Origin: CAZQIC01 sp964593555
GTDB lineage: Bacteria; Bacteroidota; Bacteroidia; JAFLBG01
NCBI GenBank assembly: GCA_964593555.1
Contig: CAZQIC010000033.1
Coordinates: forward strand, 1 to 36,450
Length of the DNA stretch: 36,450 nt
Direction of reading: 5' to 3'
Under the pieces are notes generated by a model. The model saw nothing but the letters and a program-made list of their open reading frames with translations, did no database searches and was not told where the DNA came from. The position numbers were made by a program, and so were the translations under genes. This document shows positions 7,171-15,743 of the stretch, one piece after another. Every line of letters begins with the position of its first letter. Position 1 is the stretch's first letter.

Positions 7171-9663
7171 ATGAGTTATTCGGGATATTTTACTAAAGCT
7201 ATTGCAGATATTGTCTCTGGCAAATTGGTGGGAAGTGGAGAGCGATTGATCAATCAACTATTGATCGATAGCAGAAAAATAGGAAATACTGAAGGCCTTC
7301 TTTTTTTTGCTATTAGCGGGGACAGACATAATGGACATGAGTTTATACCTGAACTATATGAAAAAGGTGTAAGAAGTTTTGTGGTTACTTCGTTACCATC
7401 TCATGCTGAAAAGTATATGGGAGTCGATTTTATTTGTGTCACGGATACATTGCAGGCGCTGCAGAAACTTTGCTCGGAACATAGAAGGAAATTTTCTATC
7501 CCTGTAGTTGCTGTAACCGGAAGTAATGGTAAAACAATTATCAAAGAATGGTTGTACCAACTGCTTAGAGAAGATAAGAACATTGTACGAAGTCCTAAAA
7601 GTTTTAATTCTCAGGTAGGGGTTCCATTGTCGGTTTGGCAAATGAATGAAGAACATGACCTTGCGATTTTTGAAGCAGGAATTTCCAGGGTAGCTGAGAT
7701 GAATTGTTTGGAAAAGATCATTCAACCAACAATAGGAATCTTCAGCAATGTGGGACAGGCCCATGATGAAAATTTTGAAAGTCCTAAACAGAAAATTCAT
7801 GAAAAAGTTAAATTGTTTTACAATGCCGAACTTTTGGTTTATTGTAAAGACTATTTGCTTTTGCAGGAGGAGCTTACTCAAAATAAAAATTTAAAGAATA
7901 CCAATATTTTCAGCTGGTCGCGTAAATCAAGGGCCAACCTGCAGATAGGTAAGATCAAAAAATCAGGACATGACACAGAAATACAAGCCGTTTTTAATAA
8001 TGATTTTATTAAGGTGGTTATTCCATTCACCGACGAAGCTTCAATAGAAAATGCAATTCAGTGTTGGGCATTGATGCTACATTTGGGTTATGAAAATGAT
8101 CTGATTGCTGTTCGTATGAAATTGCTTAGCCCGGTAGCAATGCGGCTTGAGTTAAAAGAAGGCGTTAACAATTGTTCTATTATTAATGATAGTTATAATT
8201 CCGATCTGGGTTCATTGAGCATTGCGCTCGACTTTTTGAATCAACAAAAGCAGCATCCGAATAAAACGCTTATCCTATCTGATATTTTGCAAAGTGGAAA
8301 AAATGAAGAGAATTTATACAAAGAGGTTGCGAACCTATTGGATAAAAAGGGAGTTCAAAAATTTATTGGAATAGGAGAGGCGCTCTCCAGGCAAAAGGAA
8401 CTTTTTCGCCAGGAAAAAAAATTCTTTAATACAACAACAGATTTTTTACAAGCCTATAACAATTCCTTTTTTAATGATGAAGCAATATTGCTCAAAGGTG
8501 CCAGAGCTTTTAGCTTTGAAGATATCAGCAGGCTGCTGCAGCAAAAGGCGCATGAGACAGTGTTGGAAATAGATCTTAATGCGGTAATTCATAATTTAAA
8601 TTATTATCGTACAAAGCTGCGCCCGGAAACCGCTATCATGGCTATGGTAAAAGCGTTCTCTTATGGCAGCGGAAGTTACGAGATAGCGAGTATACTTCAG
8701 TTTCACCGTGTAAATTACCTTGCTGTTGCTTACGCCGATGAAGGTGTTGAGTTAAGAAAGGCGGGGATAAGTTTGCCCATAATGGTTATGAATCCGGAAG
8801 AACAGAGTTACGATTCAATGATACAATATAGCCTGGAGCCGGAAATTTTTAGTTTCAGGATATTGAATATGTTCGATGAGGCGGCACGGAGACATAATTC
8901 GGTGAAAGGAGCAGATGTTGCAATTCCAATTCATATAAAGTTGGACACGGGAATGCACCGGCTGGGTTTTATGGAAGAGGACATTAATCAATTGGTTGTG
9001 AGACTGAAGAATAACAAAAATTTAAAAGTGAAATCTGTTTTCTCCCATTTAGTTGCAAGTGATAATCAGGAGCATGATGATTTTACCCGTACCCAGGTAA
9101 AGGCGTTTACCGCAATGAGTGATCATATTCTTTCCCATTTCGATTATAAAATTTTACGTCACATTCTTAATTCATCTGGTATAAGCCGCTTCCAGGATGC
9201 GCAATTTGATATGGTGCGTTTGGGAATTGGTTTATATGGGATTGGTAATGATGCTGCTGAACAACAATTACTACAAAACGTGAGTACGTTGAAGACAAGT
9301 ATATCACAAATTAAAAATGTGCCTGCCAACGATACAATTGGTTATAACAGGAATGCAATTGCGAAAAACGATATGCAGGTAGCGACTATTCCTATTGGTT
9401 ATGCGGATGGATTGAGCAGGAAATTAAGCGGCGGTAAAGGAAAGGTGATAGTAAAAGGAAAAATTGTTCCCATAGTTGGGAATGTATGTATGGATATGTG
9501 TATGATAGACGTTACAGGTATTCAGGTAGCTGAAGGTGATGAAGTTATTATTTTTGGCGAAGCACATCCTATTCATCAATTAGCGAAAGACCTTGATACG
9601 ATTCCCTATGAAGTGTTAACGAATGTATCGCGAAGAGTAAAAAGAGTTTATTTTCAAGAATAG
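7171..9663 (+). CDS. murF-alr: Bifunctional MurF ligase / alanine racemase
   Basis: 830 aa from the ATG at 7171; the frame is open back to a TTG at 7114, but the family N-terminus (MSYSGYFTKAIADIVSGKL) begins at 7171. Residues 1-450 are a Mur ligase: catalytic domain, P-loop GSNGKT (117-122), a central ATPase domain and a C-terminal ligase domain with NDSYNSDLGSL. They attach D-Ala-D-Ala to the UDP-MurNAc-tripeptide. Residues about 465-830 are a fold-type III alanine racemase: PLP lysine K494 in MVKAFSYGSG, MHRLGF, SHLVASD, catalytic tyrosine about Y725 in IGYNR, and VGNVCMDMCMIDV. The fusion couples D-Ala supply to its use in cytoplasmic peptidoglycan precursor synthesis, and is typical of Bacteroidota. 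The gene converges on the TPR-SpoIIE gene with 4 bases between stop codons. Confidence 0.96.
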   Translation: MSYSGYFTKAIADIVSGKLVGSGERLINQLLIDSRKIGNTEGLLFFAISGDRHNGHEFIPELYEKGVRSFVVTSLPSHAEKYMGVDFICVTDTLQALQKLCSEHRRKFSIPVVAVTGSNGKTIIKEWLYQLLREDKNIVRSPKSFNSQVGVPLSVWQMNEEHDLAIFEAGISRVAEMNCLEKIIQPTIGIFSNVGQAHDENFESPKQKIHEKVKLFYNAELLVYCKDYLLLQEELTQNKNLKNTNIFSWSRKSRANLQIGKIKKSGHDTEIQAVFNNDFIKVVIPFTDEASIENAIQCWALMLHLGYENDLIAVRMKLLSPVAMRLELKEGVNNCSIINDSYNSDLGSLSIALDFLNQQKQHPNKTLILSDILQSGKNEENLYKEVANLLDKKGVQKFIGIGEALSRQKELFRQEKKFFNTTTDFLQAYNNSFFNDEAILLKGARAFSFEDISRLLQQKAHETVLEIDLNAVIHNLNYYRTKLRPETAIMAMVKAFSYGSGSYEIASILQFHRVNYLAVAYADEGVELRKAGISLPIMVMNPEEQSYDSMIQYSLEPEIFSFRILNMFDEAARRHNSVKGADVAIPIHIKLDTGMHRLGFMEEDINQLVVRLKNNKNLKVKSVFSHLVASDNQEHDDFTRTQVKAFTAMSDHILSHFDYKILRHILNSSGISRFQDAQFDMVRLGIGLYGIGNDAAEQQLLQNVSTLKTSISQIKNVPANDTIGYNRNAIAKNDMQVATIPIGYADGLSRKLSGGKGKVIVKGKIVPIVGNVCMDMCMIDVTGIQVAEGDEVIIFGEAHPIHQLAKDLDTIPYEVLTNVSRRVKRVYFQE

Positions 9664-9667
9664 TCAG

Positions 9668-11623
9668 TTAAAAAATAAAGGCGGGGATTCCAATAACCAA
9701 AATATCATCTGTTTGTTCATCTGAGCCTTTCCATTTATTATGTGCCTCTATAAGTTTCTTACCTCTTTCGTCAATATGCAAACCCGCATCTTCTATCAAA
9801 AGTTTTTTGAAGTTTTTTGTCATAAATTTTTTTCTTTTGATATTAGGAACGGTTATATCAGTATTTATTCCTTTTAACTTTTCCCAATCTTCTTCCGGCA
9901 TACCAAACTGGTCAGCATATCCATCTGAGAAAATATAGATCATATCATTTTTTTGTAAATTAATTATATGATTTTCGAAAATCTGTTCTTCAGGGGTGGC
10001 AACTCCAATTGAAGCTTTGGTGGGTGGCGTTTCAATAAGCTCTCCATTCCGTACAAGGTAAAGTGGCCTGTTAGCTCCCGCATATTCAAGTATATTATTT
10101 TCAAAATCAAAAGAACAGAAGGCAATATCCATACCATCGTTTATGGGGCTGCCATCAATTGATTTGCCGCCATCAAATTTTTTTCTAAGAGTTTTGTTTA
10201 GAAAATTAAGTACTGCTCCGGGCTGATCTATTCCAAAAGTATCAAATGCGGTATTTAACATTTCATTTGCTATTATAGTTAGCAACGCGCCGGGTATTCC
10301 ATGCCCTGTACAATCTATTACTGCAACAAACGATTTGTTACCAAACTTGGAGACCCAATATAGATCGCCGGATAAAGTATCTTTTGATGAAAGCAAAAAG
10401 AAACCGCGCGCAAAGATGCTCCTAATCTTGTCATGTGAAGGAAGAATCTTCATCTGAATTCTAAGAGCATAATTGATAGAAGAATTTATCTCTTCATTTT
10501 TCTTATCGATTTCATCATATGCTTTTTTTAATTCAAAATTCTTTAATCGCTCTATTTCCTTTTCTTTTTCAATATTTTTTGTTTTCAGTAAGGTTACTTG
10601 CTGGTTCCTTGCCTGGCTAAAAACAGTGTCTTTAACCTCTTTGTATTTTTTATAATGAAAAAGCGCTGATTTATAGTCTTCCATTTCCTCGTATACTTCC
10701 GCAAGGGATGCATGTAAATTAAATATAGCTGATTTTATTTCTGTACTTTCTGCCATATTGAGTGCAGTGCTTAATAGAGCTAGGGATTCTTTAGATTTCT
10801 TTCTTTGCTGTAGAATCCTGCTCAATCCCCAAAGGCCGGAAATTTCAACCCATTTAAAGCCATTGATTTTATTTTGCTCAAGCGCTTCGTTGAAACATAT
10901 TTCCGCCTCTTCAAATTTATTTGTATTAGCATAAACTTCGCCTAAGTGGCTGTAGTTGCTGGCTAATGCTCTGTGATCGTTCCTTTTTTTCCCCTCTTCA
11001 ATTAAATGTATATATAAATCTATGGCCTCTGAATATCGCCCGGAATTGTTGTATACGTTTGCAATATTGGAATCAACAATCAATAACCCACTTTCATTTT
11101 TGATCAATTTATAATGTTCCTTTGCTTTATTGTAGTATTCCAGTGCGGTGTCATACTCTTCAAGATCCAGATAGATATTTCCAATATTGGTGAAGGCTCC
11201 CGATAAACCTTGATAAGATTTATTTTTTTCAAATATTTCAACACATTTGTATTGATAAATAAGGGCTTCGTCGTAATCTGCTTTTCGGTAATAATTTAGG
11301 GCTGTAATCCTGTTTAATCTGCCAATTAAAATATAGTCCTGAAGACCATTGTTGTTATCTAAAATCCACCGGCATATTATTAGTGAGGTGTCGTATTCAG
11401 AGATACTATAATAATATGAGGCAATATTTAATTTGCTTGTAATAATTTCTTTTAGATCACGTAATTTTTCGGCTATAGCCAATGCTTCAAGAGCATATTT
11501 ATGGGAAAGATCACGGTTAAAATTATAGTACTCTTCAGAAAGGGAGTTTAATATATTTGCTTTCGTGAGAAGATCTTTTTCCTCTGAAAGTGTTGCTAAT
11601 AGGTCATCAATTTGTTTGTTCAT
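9668..11623 (-). CDS. TPR - coiled-coil - SpoIIE-type PP2C phosphatase
   Basis: 651 aa, ATG at 11623. Residues about 25-330 are tetratricopeptide repeats of the fused-hairpin type seen in Bacteroidota sensors (TNIGNIYLDLEEYDTALEYY, SHLGEVYANTNKFEEAE). Residues about 335-385 are a charged coiled coil. Residues about 395-650 are a SpoIIE/PP2C Ser/Thr phosphatase with metal-binding residues visible: SGDLYWV (D420), DCTGHGIPGA (437-446), DGMD (496-499) and SDGYADQF (566-573). The entry segment NYALRIQMKILP is typical for these phosphatases. Unlike many relatives it has no signal peptide and no membrane helix, so it should sense and act in the cytoplasm. Such proteins usually dephosphorylate an anti-sigma-factor antagonist; no such partner is present here. 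Confidence 0.92.
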   Translation of the reverse strand: MNKQIDDLLATLSEEKDLLTKANILNSLSEEYYNFNRDLSHKYALEALAIAEKLRDLKEIITSKLNIASYYYSISEYDTSLIICRWILDNNNGLQDYILIGRLNRITALNYYRKADYDEALIYQYKCVEIFEKNKSYQGLSGAFTNIGNIYLDLEEYDTALEYYNKAKEHYKLIKNESGLLIVDSNIANVYNNSGRYSEAIDLYIHLIEEGKKRNDHRALASNYSHLGEVYANTNKFEEAEICFNEALEQNKINGFKWVEISGLWGLSRILQQRKKSKESLALLSTALNMAESTEIKSAIFNLHASLAEVYEEMEDYKSALFHYKKYKEVKDTVFSQARNQQVTLLKTKNIEKEKEIERLKNFELKKAYDEIDKKNEEINSSINYALRIQMKILPSHDKIRSIFARGFFLLSSKDTLSGDLYWVSKFGNKSFVAVIDCTGHGIPGALLTIIANEMLNTAFDTFGIDQPGAVLNFLNKTLRKKFDGGKSIDGSPINDGMDIAFCSFDFENNILEYAGANRPLYLVRNGELIETPPTKASIGVATPEEQIFENHIINLQKNDMIYIFSDGYADQFGMPEEDWEKLKGINTDITVPNIKRKKFMTKNFKKLLIEDAGLHIDERGKKLIEAHNKWKGSDEQTDDILVIGIPAFIF

Positions 11624-11659
11624 TGCAACGGAAGCGCATTCTTCTCTGAAAATATTTTA

Positions 11660-12301
11660 CTAAAACTTGATGCAGTAGCCGAGATTAAAGAAAAAAGTGG
11701 TTATGAACTTAAAAGACATTGGCGCAATGGTCTCTGAATTCATCGTTGGGTTTGAAGCATCGTAGATGCGCGTAATATCTTTGCCTTTTATATTTACAAA
11801 TGCCGTTGCATCAACGAATATTCTGCCGGCTCCCATCCTGGAGTCCATGCCCATGGCCACTGAAGTCATTAGTCCCTTTTGTATGGAAGTGTGTTCACGA
11901 CTTTTATGATTGGTATTAATTGTAAAAGTAGATAGGGTATGGTTCCAGTATCCTGCGCCTAATGTGGGGTATAATCCAAATTTTGATTTTTGGTTGTCAC
12001 CAATAAGGTAATAACTGCAATTGCCATTTACTAAAAAATCGTGTCCGCGATATTTTGTTCTTATACCATCAAGAAATACATCTTTAGTATTATCGGGTGT
12101 AAGAATATATTTTACACCTGCATTCAGGTTTTTTTTAATGACAAAGTCAAAACGGAATGTGCCCCCAATTCTGAATCCGGCATCCGTCATAGCAGTTGTT
12201 GCTCCGGGCCCAAGCAAAAAGCGATGCTCTATCCTGTTTTTTTCATACCCATAGTTTAAAAATGGGGTAAGGACAGCAATTATCAAAAACAACTTTTTCA
12301 T
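11660..12301 (-). CDS. Small outer-membrane beta-barrel protein, unknown function
   Basis: 213 aa, ATG at 12301, with a signal peptide (MKKLFLIIAVLTPFLNYG). The remainder alternates hydrophobic and polar residues in short beta strands rich in Gly, Tyr and Phe, and ends with phenylalanine (GYCIKF), the outer-membrane insertion signature of barrels. Segments such as GGTFRFDFVIKKNLNAGVKY and LYPTLGAGYW look like paired transmembrane strands with short turns. No specific family recognised. It sits 28 bases after meaB and 36 bases before the TPR-phosphatase gene on the same strand. Confidence 0.75.
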   Translation of the reverse strand: MKKLFLIIAVLTPFLNYGYEKNRIEHRFLLGPGATTAMTDAGFRIGGTFRFDFVIKKNLNAGVKYILTPDNTKDVFLDGIRTKYRGHDFLVNGNCSYYLIGDNQKSKFGLYPTLGAGYWNHTLSTFTINTNHKSREHTSIQKGLMTSVAMGMDSRMGAGRIFVDATAFVNIKGKDITRIYDASNPTMNSETIAPMSFKFITTFFFNLGYCIKF

Positions 12302-12329
12302 TTATGGCTTTCGAACTATAAAATTAGCA

Positions 12330-13241
12330 TTATTTCTGACTATAATTTCGTGTAAACCTATAAATATTAAAATTTGGAGTGTTTATAAAAGCCTGCTCAA
12401 TGTCGTTTTTTAGGTCAGATTTGATGATATTTTTCATTTTTTCGCTTTGGATGAGCCTGTAAGCCTTTTCGGCTAACAAAAATAACCGTCTTGTTTTACT
12501 ACTGTTTTTTCCATGCTCTGTTATTTTTTCAATAAGCTCCTCGGTTCCGGTATCATTTGTAGCTATGGCTTTAATTACGGGTGGGGTCCATTCATTTGCA
12601 GCCTTTTCATGAAGCAACTGATGGATATTCTTTACAAACCTATCCGCCCCTTCACGATCGCATTTATTTACAACAAAAACATCGGCGATCTCCATTATTC
12701 CGGATTTAATGGTTTGAACTTCATCGCCACCTTCCGGTACTAGTATAAGTACGGTGGTATCCGCTAAGCCCATGATTTCTACTTCCGACTGTCCAACGCC
12801 AACGGTTTCAATAATGATATAATCAAACTCAAAACATTTCATTACATCGCTTACTTCAATTGTTTTTGCAGACAGTCCCCCTAATGAGCCTCTCGTGGCC
12901 AGGGATCTTATAAAAACATTTTCATTGATAAAGTGCTCCTCCATCCTTATCCGATCTCCTAAAATTGAACCTAGCGTGAATGGTGATGTGGGATCAACAG
13001 CAATTACGCCCACTTTTTTTTGAGTATCGGTGAGCTTTTTTAAAAGAGAGTTGATTAATGTGCTTTTTCCAGCACCGGGAGCGCCTGTTATCCCAATAAT
13101 TGGAATATTGTTATTGAGTTCCAGCTTACTTAGCAATTCTTCATAACCCGGCATTTCATTTTCTACAATGCTTATGCAGCGCGCAAGGGCTTTTTTATTG
13201 CCTTTTTTTAATTGGGAAATAAGTTCAGGGACCGTATTCAC
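12330..13241 (-). CDS. meaB: MeaB/ArgK-type G3E GTPase (methylmalonyl-CoA mutase chaperone)
   Basis: There is no ATG at the expected N-terminus. The candidates are GTG at 13241 (303 aa, preferred) and TTG at 13250 (306 aa); the TTG lies inside a perfect -7 promoter box. Motifs with numbering from the GTG: P-loop GAPGAGKST (53-61), DPTSP (83-87), switch region ETVGVGQSE (145-153) and base-specificity NKCD (192-195). MeaB-type GTPases load and protect B12-dependent methylmalonyl-CoA mutase. The mutase genes are not in this window, so the client must be encoded elsewhere. It could also serve another B12 mutase. It is divergent from the glycosyltransferase gene and probably heads the transcript running to 9668. 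Confidence 0.9.
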   Translation of the reverse strand: MNTVPELISQLKKGNKKALARCISIVENEMPGYEELLSKLELNNNIPIIGITGAPGAGKSTLINSLLKKLTDTQKKVGVIAVDPTSPFTLGSILGDRIRMEEHFINENVFIRSLATRGSLGGLSAKTIEVSDVMKCFEFDYIIIETVGVGQSEVEIMGLADTTVLILVPEGGDEVQTIKSGIMEIADVFVVNKCDREGADRFVKNIHQLLHEKAANEWTPPVIKAIATNDTGTEELIEKITEHGKNSSKTRRLFLLAEKAYRLIQSEKMKNIIKSDLKNDIEQAFINTPNFNIYRFTRNYSQK

Positions 13242-13247
13242 AGGTAG

Positions 13248-13255
13248 CAAATATA
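13248..13255 (-). promoter_or_regulatory. -7 promoter element for meaB (TATATTTG)
   Basis: Reading the minus strand, TATATTTG (13255-13248) is a perfect match to the Bacteroidota -7 element TAnnTTTG. It ends 6 bases before the GTG at 13241, so transcription would start at or next to the start codon. A weaker TTAG stands about 20 bases upstream in place of the -33 TTG. Confidence 0.45.
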
Positions 13256-13280
13256 CTTTAATATGCCTTATTTTGCTAAG

Positions 13281-13309
13281 TTGAGGGGAGTGGTTTATTC
13301 ATAAATTTG
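13281..13309 (+). promoter_or_regulatory. Promoter of the glycosyltransferase gene (TTG-N18-TAAATTTG)
   Basis: TTG at 13281-13283 and TAAATTTG at 13302-13309 with an 18-base spacer match the Bacteroidota -33/-7 promoter consensus exactly. The -7 box ends 5 bases before the ATG at 13315, which predicts a leaderless or nearly leaderless mRNA. Confidence 0.5.
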
Positions 13310-13314
13310 CAGTA

Positions 13315-14079
13315 ATGCAATCGGTAAAAATATCGGCCGTTATTATTACCTATAACGAAGAAAAAAATATTGGACGCTGCCTCGAATCTTTAAAAGGGGT
13401 AGTTGATGATATTGTGATCGTTGATTCTTATTCAAAAGATAAAACGCGGGATATTTGCAACGCTTACCAGGCGCGATTTGTGGAACATGCCTTCGAGGGA
13501 CATATTCAACAAAAAAACTTTGCCATTACACAGGCACTTTTTCCATTTGTTCTTTCTTTGGATGCAGATGAGGCGTTAAGCGAAAAGTTAAGGGCTTCAA
13601 TTTTAAAAATTAAAAATAATTGGATGCATGAGGGTTACTCCATGAACCGCTTAACGAACTATTGCGGCAAATGGATATATCATTGCGGATGGTACCCTGA
13701 TGTTAAACTGCGATTGTTCGATAGCCGAAAAGGAAAGTGGGGTGGAACAAATCCTCATGACAAATACAGCCTCAGCGATCCGAAAAATAAAGTTGAGCAT
13801 ATAGATGGCGATATTTTACACTATAGTTATTATACAATTGAGGAGCATTATAAGCAGGCAGAATACTTCAGCAACATAGCTTCAAAGGCTATGTTTGAAA
13901 ATGGAAAAAAATCTTCGTTTGTGAAACTGTATTTAAGTCCGGCAGCAAGGTTCTTAAAAAGTTTTGTAACCAAATTAGGTTTTTTAGATGGACGCTATGG
14001 ATGGGAAATTTCGCGAATCAGCGCCTGGGAGACGTATAGAAAATATTCTTTACTCAAGGAGTTGAATAAAGAAAAGTGA
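13315..14079 (+). CDS. GT-A family 2 glycosyltransferase, WaaE-like
   Basis: 254 aa. It begins with the GT2 nucleotide-sugar fold: SAVIITYNEEKNIGRCLESL (residues 7-26), VDDIVIVDSYSKDKT, and the metal-binding LDADEAL (residues about 82-88, a DxD motif). Mid-protein CGWYPDVKLRLFDSRKGKWG resembles the lipopolysaccharide core glycosyltransferases of the WaaE/KdtX group, which add a sugar to the inner core at the cytoplasmic face of the inner membrane. No transmembrane segment. It is convergent with an O-antigen ligase gene 2 bases away, which supports a role in LPS or another surface glycan. Donor and acceptor cannot be told from sequence. Confidence 0.9.
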   Translation: MQSVKISAVIITYNEEKNIGRCLESLKGVVDDIVIVDSYSKDKTRDICNAYQARFVEHAFEGHIQQKNFAITQALFPFVLSLDADEALSEKLRASILKIKNNWMHEGYSMNRLTNYCGKWIYHCGWYPDVKLRLFDSRKGKWGGTNPHDKYSLSDPKNKVEHIDGDILHYSYYTIEEHYKQAEYFSNIASKAMFENGKKSSFVKLYLSPAARFLKSFVTKLGFLDGRYGWEISRISAWETYRKYSLLKELNKEK

Positions 14080-14081
14080 CC

Positions 14082-15644
14082 TTACTCTTTTTCCGGTTTA
14101 CAGAATAGGAACAGGCAATGGAAAAAAACATAGAAGCTTACACCGGCCTGAGTTTCCAATGTATCTTCAGTAAGCATTGACAGGAAGGCAATAATAAAGA
14201 ATGCGATGTATAAATAATTTTTATTTTTTATCGCTGAGGCAAATGGATAGAGTATAAAAAATAAAAAACAGATAAGTCCAACTATTCCAAGTGCAACTGT
14301 TATTGCTAAAAACTGATTGTGAGAACGTAATCTCCACTCTGGCTCAAGTGAAGAATGCGTTTCTTCATATTCTTTTTCAAAAGCATTTTTAGGGTCTCCT
14401 GTTCCTACTCCAAACAAAGGATCTTTTTTGATTATTCCAAAGGCGGCTTTCCAGAATTCAAATCGCTGTGTTACCGAGTTGCCGCTTGGATTATTGTTAT
14501 TTGTATAATTGTCTATTTCCCATATTATCTGATAAATGCGGGCATTCAGGTCACTCATTTCGGTGTATTTGTAATTTGTAATTCCCTGTTCGATAAAAAT
14601 GATGTCTTCTCCATTAAGAGAGTGAATGCCTACAGAATCTTTATGAAGATTTTTAGATGTGAGGTAGCGATAAATGGTACTTTGCATTGGATTGTTTTTT
14701 CCGTCCACCCCCGTAAAAGGAGTGCCGGATCTTGTTGGCCACTCGCGCATAACCTCTATTTCGCATATGTTATGCCATACATAATTTCCGTTTTCTTTTT
14801 CGCGATTGTGTGAATCGTTAAAATAAGGATTTCCGTTAACGGTATATTTTTCAGGCTTTTTGTTTTCAACCACTACATTATTGTATTCGTCTACCTGTGC
14901 TTTTATGTAAATAATTATAGGGATATTAATAAGAGCGATAATTGCAAGATGCATTATTCGGCCAATTAATTTTGGTCTTCTTATGGCATAATACACGTAT
15001 GCTATTGATGTAACAATCAATAAAATAAAAAGTCCAGTAATGGATTCAATGATCACTAAGAATGTAATTAACCATGCAATGGAAGCAATTGCAATCATTT
15101 TTAAAAGGATACCCTTTGTTTTTCGTACAAACCAGATACAAATGAATATCGAAAGGCAAATCAATAAGCTAAGTCGTATGTGAGAAATGAAAATGGATAT
15201 TTCCCGGATGTCGCTTATGTGCCTATGAATTATATCGAGAAGAACGCATATGCTGATCAACGTGCTTGTGATGACAGTTGCAACAAAGACGATTAATACC
15301 AGCATGAAATGTTTTGATGATAGCCGAGAAGATGTAGAGAGGAGGAGAGCAATGATAAAGAGTGGAATTTTTTTGCGGATATCTTCCATTCCATAACTAA
15401 AATCGGAAGTATATAAAAGCCCCAACACATGAATAAAAAAAATGGAGGAAATGGCCAGAGCTGCTTTGTTTGAAAAAAATGATCTTATTTTAGTTTTGTA
15501 ATTTCCATCGAGCAGCCAGCTGGCAGCAATAATGAATTGCGAAATGCTCATCAGAAATTTGGACACAGAAAGCCCGACTGCTATCAGCAATATTCCAAAT
15601 AGTAAGATCCATTTTGCAATGGCTTCTCTTTTCTCGGGGACCAT
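14082..15644 (-). CDS. O-antigen ligase family membrane protein (Wzy_C)
   Basis: 520 aa from the ATG at 15644. An upstream in-frame ATG at 15707 lies inside the ctpA terminator hairpin, so it is unlikely. About ten to twelve hydrophobic helices flank a very large polar loop (residues about 255-420), with further helices at the C-terminus (FLAITVALGIVGLICFLFFI). The end of the loop carries RLRSHNQFLAI, matching the Wzy_C/WaaL pattern with an essential Arg/His next to the following helix. These enzymes transfer glycan from undecaprenyl pyrophosphate to lipid A-core in the periplasm. It could alternatively be an O-antigen polymerase or a protein O-glycan ligase. Convergent with the GT2 gene. Confidence 0.85.
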   Translation of the reverse strand: MVPEKREAIAKWILLFGILLIAVGLSVSKFLMSISQFIIAASWLLDGNYKTKIRSFFSNKAALAISSIFFIHVLGLLYTSDFSYGMEDIRKKIPLFIIALLLSTSSRLSSKHFMLVLIVFVATVITSTLISICVLLDIIHRHISDIREISIFISHIRLSLLICLSIFICIWFVRKTKGILLKMIAIASIAWLITFLVIIESITGLFILLIVTSIAYVYYAIRRPKLIGRIMHLAIIALINIPIIIYIKAQVDEYNNVVVENKKPEKYTVNGNPYFNDSHNREKENGNYVWHNICEIEVMREWPTRSGTPFTGVDGKNNPMQSTIYRYLTSKNLHKDSVGIHSLNGEDIIFIEQGITNYKYTEMSDLNARIYQIIWEIDNYTNNNNPSGNSVTQRFEFWKAAFGIIKKDPLFGVGTGDPKNAFEKEYEETHSSLEPEWRLRSHNQFLAITVALGIVGLICFLFFILYPFASAIKNKNYLYIAFFIIAFLSMLTEDTLETQAGVSFYVFFHCLFLFCKPEKE

Positions 15645-15695
15645 CAGGTAAAAATAAAGATTATAGAGCAGTTTACGTTCTGTAAATGAAAATAA

Positions 15696-15727
15696 AAAAG
15701 CCGTCACGAGTACTCGTGACGGCTTTT
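15696..15727 (-). terminator. Perfect 32-bp palindrome, intrinsic terminator after ctpA
   Basis: The 32 bases are a perfect inverted repeat: arms AAAAGCCGTCACGA and TCGTGACGGCTTTT around a GTAC centre, giving a 14-bp stem. On the minus strand it begins 16 bases past the ctpA stop codon and runs into a T-rich tail (TTTTTTATTTT), as expected for a Rho-independent terminator. The plus-strand T tract is shorter. Confidence 0.85.
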
Positions 15728-15743
15728 ACAAAATGTGCGATCC

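Noticed and set aside
9660..9670. Search for a shared terminator between murF-alr and the phosphatase gene
   Set aside because: Only 4 bases separate the stop codons and no stem-loop is visible; the same holds for the convergent ends at 14080 and 27530.
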